Source: Liquidambar formosana (Eukaryota > Streptophyta > Magnoliopsida > Saxifragales > Altingiaceae). From it: a stretch of 64,000 nucleotides of DNA. The stretch covers positions 29,417,675 through 29,481,674 of the forward strand of contig CM077824.1 of the NCBI GenBank assembly GCA_039720395.1, given 5' to 3'. Positions 56,048 to 64,000 of this stretch are shown piece after piece. Below the pieces are notes generated by a model, which was not told the origin of the DNA, ran no database searches, and saw only the letters and a program-made list of their open reading frames with translations. A program made the translations under genes and the position numbers. Position 1 is the first letter of the stretch. Each line of letters opens with the position of its first letter.

Positions 56048-57713
56048 TTGTTGGGAATCAAACTAGGGAGGAAAAATACAAAGGCGGAATTTAAAATTTT
56101 TCCTACGATTCCCAAACCCATGAATCTTAATTATGCTTAATACAAAACAAAAACCCTAACTAGAAGAGGGTAGAATTACTTACAGTTGATTCAAGTCTTC
56201 TCCTTTATGCTCCAAGCTTTGTCTTCTGATTGAGCAGTCCAAGTGCACTGCCTCCAACAGTATCCACACCTAGCTTGAGCAAGTTGTCATTTCCTTCTTC
56301 TTCCTTAGGGTTGCTAGAGGTGGAGAAGAGGGAGAGAGAGAGGGGGAGAGCTGTGAAAATTTCGGCCAGCACTTGGGAGCCTCCAAGAGTGCATTAAGTG
56401 ATGATGTCATCACATCATAAGAGGCTTTAAATAGCCTCCAACTAGGGCCGGCCAAGGGGGGAGTCCAAACCCTAATCTAATTTGTGTAATTACTCTTAAT
56501 TACACAATTAGCCCACTAGTTTGCATCAAATACAAATTAGCCCCTTAAAGAACTTTTCTTTAATCACTTATACCCTTTCTCTCATAGACAATCAAGCTCT
56601 CTTAGCATGATCAGTGTGTGACCCATTGGGTTCACATCATCAAGTAGTAGGAACAGCACAAGTTGTGCACAATGGAACACTTTCCATTAAGGGTCTAATT
56701 GAAACTCCTTTCAATTCCTTAATTGATTATAACTCATTTATATCAATTAGGGCTTCTACTAACCATGAGTAACACCTAGCATATGGCTCATGGTGTGGTC
56801 CTTAATGAGGTGAATAGTCATTTACAAAGAACCCTTCTGTTATAGTTTACAGGTTACAATTCCATCCTTCCATCAACACAATGTCTCCAATTGAACTAAT
56901 AGGACATGGAAGTCTGTCAAGTCCCTAGTTCAATTACTTTATACTCATTTATTAATATCAACTCAATGATGAATTTATGGAAACTCCTTTCCATATTCAT
57001 TCTACCATGGGCCCATGGATTTAATGAGTTATATTCAATGAATACTGTATGAGACATTCACTCTCTTTTTCCTGAGAGTGATGGATTCCTTGTTGATCAC
57101 TCACATGCCTTCACACACATAGCAGTAGGGCCAATGAACACCCTTACAGACCCCTGAATAGGATCTGCACTTAGTGTTATCAAACTTCTAAAGCTACATG
57201 TATAAGACAACCATGGTGTCTCAGGTCTAAGGATTACTTGTACCACTATAACAATGAGAAACTGATTGACAGGCAGGTTAAAACTCCATTCAGTTTATCT
57301 CATATCTTTGGTCACATTCAGTGTACCTATTCTTATAATAGGCACCCACTTGTTGGTTGTAGTGTCTCCACACAAATAGCTTGAGACTAGCTATCCTCCT
57401 ATAGAGTCAACCTAACAAGTGCTAGTCCTATGGTTCATTACTGTCCATCATAGTGAACCTTCAACTAGGAATGATTTAGGAGTTTAGTACAGAGATATAT
57501 TTAGAGTCTTAAAATTACAACCCTTTGTAATTTCATATTCTCAACTCTAACTCCATGGACATATTATGTAAATATAAATGATGCATATAAACATAATAGA
57601 ATAAGCCCTTTTATTAAATCAATAATAAATGTGACATATATAAATGAAATCAATTGATTGTTCCTAATCCCTAAACAATCATCTCTATGATTGGCTCTAG
57701 GGCATAATCCTAA
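56048..57713 (-). repeat. CopE 3' LTR
   Basis: TGTTGGGAATCAAACTAGGG to CATAATCCTAACA on the plus strand, 1666 bp, followed by PPT ATCTCCCACTTGC. Most similar to solo LTR 2. Confidence 0.95.
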
Positions 57714-59755
57714 CAATCTCCCACTTGCACTATAGCCAATCCACCATGTATCTCATACCCATATCCTGTCGGTGGTGATCCAACACACTTGGGTTACAGC
57801 CTTAGTGAAGGGGTATTCTTTATTCTCTGTTGTATTAAACTTCTATATGTATATGTCATCTCTTCCAATGATCTCTCTAATCACTTGGAATCGCCGCTTA
57901 AAGTTTGGACTTTTGATGAGACCGTGGATCCTTGTCTTGAGCACTAGCCTTATTGTTGTCACAAAAACAATAGTAAAAGCTTCTCAATGTTAGGAACCAC
58001 TCCTAGTTCTGCAATGAACTTACTCATCCAAACATGCAGCAATGCACTCAAATTTACAGCTCCACCATTTAAGGTGAGAACATACCTCGATGTTGATCTC
58101 CTATCATCATCGTCAGATTGAAAATCTGAATCCGTTCTACCAACCATTTCAAGTTTCTTTCTCCATAGGCAAGGGATAGGTCCTTTAGTTCTTCTCAAGA
58201 ACTTAAGGATAGCCTTGACTGCTTCCCAGTGTTCCTCATCTGGGTCTGCCTGATATCTGCTCGTAACATTTACAGCAAAACTGATATCTGGTCTTTTAGT
58301 TATAGACAACTTGATTCCATGTCTGACAGGAATTAGACCTCCTTTTGGAATCATGCATTTTGAACTCTTTCAAAATCTTGTCTATGTACTTTGATTGGGA
58401 GAGACCTAGCATCCTTTAGATCTATCTCTATAGACCTCTATTCCTAGAATATAGGATGCTTCTTCCAAATCTTTTATGAAGAAACTTTGTGAAAAACCAA
58501 TCTTTCACTTTTGACAACGTCTCTACATTATTCCCTAATAAGTAGAACGTCATTCACTTATAGGACCATAAATGTGATCGCACTCCCACTAACCCTTTGT
58601 ACAATCATGGTACAATAACGGGTTCTATCTCAACAGGGATAGGGGTTGCATCAATGTTGGTTTGTGTCTCATTAGACAACTCTTTGAGTTCTATTTTCCT
58701 GTTGTTATCTCCTTCTTGAATAAACTCTTTTTCAAGAAAGATTGCAAACTTACAAACAAAACACCTTTTGTTCATCAGGATAATAGATATGATATCCTAA
58801 ACTTTCTTTAGGGTAATCCACAAACCTACATTTAAGTTATCTTGATTTTCAATTTGGTTGCATTATATGTCTCTACATATGTAGTGCATCCCCATACCTT
58901 AACATGTTTAAGGTTTGGTGCTTCCCTTTCCATATCTCATATAGGTCCTAAGGGATAGCCTTGGTTTGAACTCTGTTTCACAGGTACGTGGCAATTTCTA
59001 GGGCATATCCTAACAAGGATAATATTAGGTCGTTGTAACTTATCATGGACCGGACCATATCAAATAAGGTCCTCTTCCTCCTTTTGACACACCATTTAGT
59101 TATGATGTTCTAAGAGGTGTTCATTAGAATAGAATGCCTATTTGAACAAGTTGATCTGAAAGATCACCAGTTAAATATTCGCCTCCTCGATCCAATCGAA
59201 GAGCTTAATACTTTTACTGGTTTGTTTTCTTTACTTCATATCTGAATTCTTTGAACCTTTTCAAATGTTTCAGATTTGTACTTCTTTAAGTATATGCACC
59301 TATACCTTAACATTTTTAAGTAAAGGTTCATAAAGTATGAGAAACTATTTCTCTTGTTCTCTTGGGTTTATTAGCATTCAATTTTAGAGCTATCATGTTT
59401 CATGCAATTCATATTTGCAAGGTAGTTTAGAAGATAAATGCTATAAATTCCAGAAGTAATGAACTCTTCATAAAAACATTTATTAAATCAAACTAAAAAC
59501 ACTGTTTAGGCAAAACTGAAATAAAGGTAATGTTTCTAAAAACTTCTGGAATGTCAAGATAGCTTATTAATTCTAAACTACTCCTTCAGGTAGAGTCAAG
59601 CAGCAAGTCCCATAGCTAATACAGCAACACTTTGCTCCATTCTCTACTCGTAGGGATATTCCGCTTCTACTCAGCCTTCTGCTTCCCACTAGATCCTGCA
59701 TGGAATTCAAAATTCACATCAGAATTAAGTACCCAAGTGGAAGCAAAACTAACAT
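57714..59755 (-). pseudogene. CopE pol remnant with internal deletions
   Basis: Fragments of RNase H ([15 protein letters not shown], 58090-58130), RT tail, integrase core and protease, in order on the minus strand. Deletion junctions at about 58045, 58300, 58612 and 59350 coincide with those of CopC. Unlike CopC it keeps a decayed YVDD segment (58500-58560). The lesion CATGCTCTAAACTAAAT lies at about 59754-59770. Without the integrase zinc finger, first catalytic Asp and most of RT it cannot be functional. Confidence 0.87.
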
Positions 59756-60628
59756 TTAGTTTAGAGCATGATCCATACCTTCCGAAGGTCGGCTCTTTAG
59801 AGTATCCAGATACTCCCGGCAGTTACGTTTCCAGTGCCCATCCTTGCCGCAGTGAAAACAGGTTCCTTTGGCCTTGTCAGTATTACCTTTCTTGACACCT
59901 CCCTTTGGCTTCAAGTTCTTCTTCTTCTTCCCTTGGGTACTCTTACCCTTTCCTTTGCCCTTGCCCTTAGGCTTGGGCTTGGCCTTGGAAGTAGAAGCTC
60001 CATCAAATGCGAGCAAAGAACCTTTTCCCTTCTTCATTGTCTCCTCAGTCATCTTGAGCAAATTGTGCAGCTCGGGGAGAGTGGGCTCAAGCTTGTTCAT
60101 ATGAAAATTCATTATGAATGGCCCAAATGAATCAGGAAGGGACTGCAATATAATGTCTGAACGCATATCAGCTTCAATGATCACATCAAGCTTTTCAAGC
60201 TGCTCGATATGGTTGATCATTTTCAAGGTGTGATCAGTCACAGACGAACCCTCATTCATCCTTGCCTTGAATAGATCCTTGACAATATTGTACTTCGCGG
60301 TCCTACTTTGCTCCCCATACAACTCTTATAAGTGGAGAAAGATATCGCGAGCACTCTTCATGGACTCATGTTGCTTTTGAAGCTCAGGGCTCATGGATGC
60401 CATCATAGAGCATCTTGCCTTCAAATCGTCGTCCATGCGCTTCTGATAAGCGTCTCTCTCTTGCTGAGTTGCAGTCTCAGCCAGTGCCTCAGGAAGTGTG
60501 CCATCAAGTGTGTAGGTAATCTTTTCGGAAGTTAAAACTATTTTTAAGTTCCTCAGCCAATCAAGGTAATTTGGTCCAGTCAAACGGTTGATGTCCAATA
60601 TTTTGGATAACGGGTTGAGGTGAGCCAT
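59756..60628 (-). pseudogene. gag: CopE Gag, full length with one in-frame stop
   Basis: Begins MAHLNPLSKILDINRL at 60628. One TAA (60326-60328) interrupts after FLHL; the next 187 codons are open in the same frame. It contains the complete Gag core (LFKARMNEGSSV, ILQSLPDSFGPFIMNF, NKLEPTLPELHNLL), a Lys/Gly-rich basic linker and an intact zinc knuckle [14 protein letters not shown]. It ends at HALN with a stop created by the shared lesion. This is the best-preserved Gag of the family in the window, and the part that CopA and CopB lack. Confidence 0.9.
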
Positions 60629-60804
60629 TCTAATGAACTACATATAAAATTAAAATAGAGAATTAGATTTCATTTTTAATCCATAATGATCGGGTCTTTA
60701 ATCATATGGTACCTCCCACTATTTTATCAAATTCCATACACCCTCTGATGGAATTCGGGAATCTCATTCCTAATGGGGATTGGGGTCCCACTGTGACCTA
60801 GAAG

Positions 60805-61010
60805 CCTCACATGTTAGTTTCTTGACTTCTAACCCACAGTAAGAAGACAACTCTTTGTCTATTGCTTTATAAGCAAGTTCCAATCATTTTGCCTCTAGGG
60901 TACATACTCCTCACATGTTAGTTTCTTGGAATACTTCCCTAGTTAAGTTAAGCCCATCATTCACACAGGTATGTTTCACCAAATATATACCTCACATGTT
61001 AGTTTCTTGG
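60805..61010 (-). repeat. Three spaced 20-bp leader repeats, CopE
   Basis: CAAGAAACTAACATGTGAGG on the minus strand at 60991-61010, 60909-60928 and 60805-60824. Same order and nearly the same spacings as in CopA and CopD. Confidence 0.9.
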
Positions 61011-61522
61011 TATATACCAGCTTAGGCACCCCATGATATCTATATATGTGATAGTTTCAAGTAATGTCTTTAATATGGGTAGCTCCTACATGTCTGCAGC
61101 CAGGTACCCACATTAAGGGACGTTAGATGATCCTATAATGATGGAAGGCAATGAAGAATCCATTCGCTAATGTATTCTCCATTTCCAACTTAATATTAAA
61201 ATAGAGGGGTTTTAAGGGTCTCATCAAAATAACTAATCTAACATACATCTCATGCATTTAAATAAGAAATATATAACAACATTATATATAATCCAATCAT
61301 CGATATTAGTCCCTATAAGGTGACATATAACGATCTTTGGATTTGGAGCTATCTCTATTAATCTCATTAAAAGCTCCCACTATGATGATTATGGACTTTA
61401 AGAGGATTCAATCCAAGCCAATGAATTGAATCCTTGGTCTAAGGTGGGTATAGGTGATCGTAAAACATTCATTTGAAACATAGCATGCACTCTTGAAAAT
61501 CTTCTCCAAGCTTTCAAGTCCT

Positions 61523-61750
61523 TCAATCTCCTCCATTGGCTTCATAGTCTCCACCATAGGCTTGTTGGGCTCCACCATGCTCCTTTAGGTCCACCATGCT
61601 CCTTAGTGCGCTCTCGATTACATAACATTTACATAATTTTAAAGAAAGGGATACATAAGGGGAATGTGGGGTACATAAGAGAATGATAGAGAGAGAGAAG
61701 AAGGTGGCATGCAAGCCCCAAATAAATAATACATCACCAAAAATTAACAA
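61523..61750 (-). CDS. Short open frame in the CopE leader (75 codons, function unknown)
   Basis: The C-terminal half (KLCKCYVIESALRSMVDLKE) matches the CopA and CopD 63-codon frames and stops at the same place. The N-terminal half is read in a different frame because of small deletions. No family recognised. Confidence 0.3.
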   Translation of the reverse strand: MLIFGDVLFIWGLHATFFSLSIILLCTPHSPYVSLSLKLCKCYVIESALRSMVDLKEHGGAQQAYGGDYEANGGD

Positions 61751-62249
61751 CTCTTGAAAAATTAATACAACCCATTCATAAGACGGCCAATCACAATTGG
61801 TTTAAGGGTATAGTCCATAATCATCATCCATCCATAACCATACAATCATATTGCATAATAAAGGAAATAACTGTAAGCAATAAACATATGGGCATTCATG
61901 GTAACTCTATTGATTGGTTTTCATTAATCTCATTAATGTGTCCTAATCTCATTAGGAAATGCATAATCTCCAAAATTAATTAAGCCTTAACAATTAAGAC
62001 ATTTAGTTTCAATTAATCAAATCAATTGAAACATTTAAAGTCCCCTAATTAAACTCTAATATCAAATATTAGAATCTTTTGATTAAACAAAACAATTTTA
62101 TTTAATTAAAATTTCCAGATTTTTTATTTAATCCTAAATTGTGTTTTAAACCATTTAAAACAATATAAAATTAATCACTATTAATTAAATAATCAATTTC
62201 GGAATTAAATAAAATCATTTTATTAATTAATTAGTGCATTAGGGTTTCC

Positions 62250-62290
62250 TAAAACCCTAAACCCTAAATGCATTAACTCTAAACCCTAAG
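62250..62290. repeat. CCCTAAA telomere-like motifs in the CopE leader
   Basis: Adjacent CCCTAAA units followed by a degenerate pair, at the position corresponding to CopA 10856-10893. Confidence 0.65.
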
Positions 62291-62316
62291 TGTAACCCTA
62301 ATGCATTAAATGCCTT

Positions 62317-62713
62317 ATGATTGGTCAATTAATGACCAATCATTTAAACCCTAGGTTTATACGGTATTAATGATTAGGATTAGGGTTTAATTAATGCCAC
62401 CTAGGATATTAATTACTCCTAATTAATATGCACTAATTAGGGTTTCTAAAACCCTAAACCTTAAACCTATTAAATGCCAATGATTAATTACTAAACCATT
62501 AATGATCATGATTGGTCATTAATGACCAATCATTTTAACCCTAGGTTAGACACATTAATTACTAGGTTTAGTTATTAATTAATGCATTAATAGAATTAGG
62601 GTTTAATTAATATGAATTAGGGTTTCCTAAACCCTAAACCCTAGACATCATAAATGCACTTAATTATACCCTAATGATTAATAACCATGATTGGTCAATT
62701 AATGACCAATCAT
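62317..62713. repeat. Three ATTGGTCA palindromes in the CopE leader
   Basis: ATGATTGGTCAatTAATGACCAATCAT-type hairpins at 62317-62343, about 62507-62532 and 62687-62713, spaced about 185 bp. CopA and CopD have two, so the unit has been duplicated once more here. Confidence 0.8.
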
Positions 62714-64000
62714 TAAACATTTTAATTAAGGTAATTAATAGTCAATTAGGGTTTTTAATTAATGCAATTAATGAATTAGGGTTTCATCATTAATGGGAAT
62801 TAGGGTTTCCTAAGAAACCCTAAGGCTGCCGCCACCTACAGTGGGCTGCCATGGCTAGCCAAGGCTACCATGGCTTGGCCAGGCCATGGGAGGCCATGGC
62901 CAGCAAAGGGGAATTCAAGCTAGGGTTTGGGCCAAGCCCATGGACACGTGTGGAGTGGCCAAGAGGGCTGTCTTCTTCAAAGAACATTAGGGTTTCAAGA
63001 ACCCTTGCTGGCACCACCATGGGAGGACCTCCAAGGTCACAAACGTTTCTAAAACTTAATCAATTCGACTCCACCAACAAAACCAGCTTTTGTATCATGT
63101 CCCTACATGAATTACTAAGCTAATTGAAGTGGTTTGGATGATCAAATCATCCCCAATTGTTCTAAACAATTCAAGAACAGTAGGCTGTCCAGAATTTTGA
63201 CAGCATACTGTCCCTGATCACAAATTGATTCAAAACCCAGCAAGATGATTAATTCAGGTTACCAAATTATTTTTCCTAGCATCCTACATGTCTTAGGAAA
63301 CTAATAAAATTGGTTTCATGCAATTTGGAGTTCCCTAGCTCAAGATATGAACAAAACTCCATTGATGACTTTCTGCAGAAAAACAGCCTGCTGTGTTTTT
63401 CAAGAAATCAAACTTTTTGATTCTTATATGCATCAAGACTCTTATAAAACTTAAAGAAAATCATACATACAATATGTATAATTATCCTATAAAGGATTTA
63501 CATCAATTTTACAGAGATATCATATCAGAACAGTAGCAAGAACCATAGGGTTCTAAAACCCAGATTCGAACTCCATGGTGTTCTTCCCAAACTTTTTGAT
63601 TTGTTTTGATTTCTATGCATCCCTATACTTGAGAAATCACCATAACAACTTTATGTGGATTAATTACAGGCATCTCATGTCTTAATTAAACCAAAACAAA
63701 AACAAAACACAAAAGAGAACAACCTAGGGTTCCAAACCCCAGGTTCGGCCTCCATAGAAGAAACACTGGTTTCTTCTTCTTCTGTATACATCACATGCTT
63801 CTCAAAAATTCCAGAATTAATGTTAGAAGAATATTAGAAGAGGAGAAGAGGGAAAAACAGCCTAGGGTTCAAAACCCCAGGTTCGGCCATGAAGAGGAAA
63901 CCCTAGTTTCCTCCTTCTTCTTCTCCAAAACTGAAACCTATTCAACTCTTTGAATTTCCAGCAGCCCTAAAACACCTTTTAGAAGAGAAATAGAAGAGAA

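Larger units (their letters stand above)
56048..64000 (-). mobile_element. CopE: Ty1/Copia copy, 3' LTR to leader, running off the right edge
   Basis: 3' LTR (56048-57713), PPT, degenerate pol (to 59755), gag (59756-60628) and leader (60629 to the edge); PBS and 5' LTR are outside. It interrupts the antisense gene B of Tat2. It shares pol deletion junctions and a gag stop with CopC, so both descend from one defective source. Confidence 0.94.
60629..64000 (-). other. CopE untranslated leader (to window edge)
   Basis: More than 3.3 kb colinear with the CopA and CopD leaders. It contains the three 20-bp repeats, a 75-codon open frame, telomere-like motifs and three palindromes. A relic of the 60-codon antisense frame, lengthened here to 90 codons (62851-63123), is also present. 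The last 500 bp contain repeated 'cctagggttccaaacccc' and 'ggttcggcc' passages. No coding region is evident. Confidence 0.85.

Overview
The window is plant nuclear DNA, most likely from a dicot-type genome. It consists almost entirely of LTR retrotransposons nested inside one another. I see no convincing single-copy host gene, rRNA, tRNA or CRISPR. The evidence is two Ty3/Gypsy elements of the Tat/Ogre lineage (3.0-3.4 kb LTRs, tRNA-Arg-type primer site, dual RNase H) and five copies of one large Ty1/Copia family (about 1.65 kb LTRs TGTTRG...CCAACA, initiator-Met-type primer site, 3 kb untranslated leader), plus two solo LTRs. AT-rich leaders, CCCTAAA-type motifs and short GT-AG introns also fit a plant.

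Layout of the left 40 kb, as an insertion genealogy. Everything up to 39948 lies inside one old Copia copy (CopC, + strand), whose pieces are 23794-24891, 34564-36343 and 38004-39948. Its leader was hit by CopB (+; 17024-21552 and 23218-23793), which was hit by Tat1 (-; 1-3900 and 13909-17023), whose 5' LTR was hit by CopA (-; 3901-13908). A solo LTR (21553-23217) sits in the 3' LTR of CopB. CopD (+; 24892-34563) sits at the gag/pol junction of CopC, and a second solo LTR (-; 36344-38003) sits in its RNase H. Target-site duplications are visible for CopA (TTATC), CopD (ATCTG), solo 1 (GTGAA) and solo 2 (CCTAA/CCTGA).

Right part. A decayed Mutator-like relic (39949-41698) is followed by the first 408 bp of another Tat-type LTR (41699-42106), into which Tat2 (+; from 42107) inserted. 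Tat2 carries LTR, PBS, gag-pro with a G-patch-like segment, a predicted 168-bp intron, RT, two RNases H and integrase, with five premature stops. Between integrase and the unseen 3' LTR it carries two genes on the opposite strand. One is a frameshifted single-exon gene with its own TATA box (52992-54277). The other is a cleanly spliced five-exon 3' end of a plant-mobile-domain-like protein (54737-56047). CopE (-; 56048 to the right edge) is inserted at a splice donor of the latter.

Most interesting biology. The Copia copies fall into complementary defective lineages sharing LTR, PBS, PPT and leader. CopA/CopB keep a full-length pol but have lost the core of Gag. CopC/CopE keep a nearly full Gag but share four identical deletion junctions that remove parts of integrase, RT and RNase H. 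CopD has no usable coding capacity, yet its LTRs differ at only about ten positions. CopA is very young (two LTR differences) and has one open 1230-codon frame, but its integrase carries Asn where the first catalytic Asp is expected. Together this suggests propagation by mutual trans-complementation. That is inference; complete copies may exist elsewhere in the genome.
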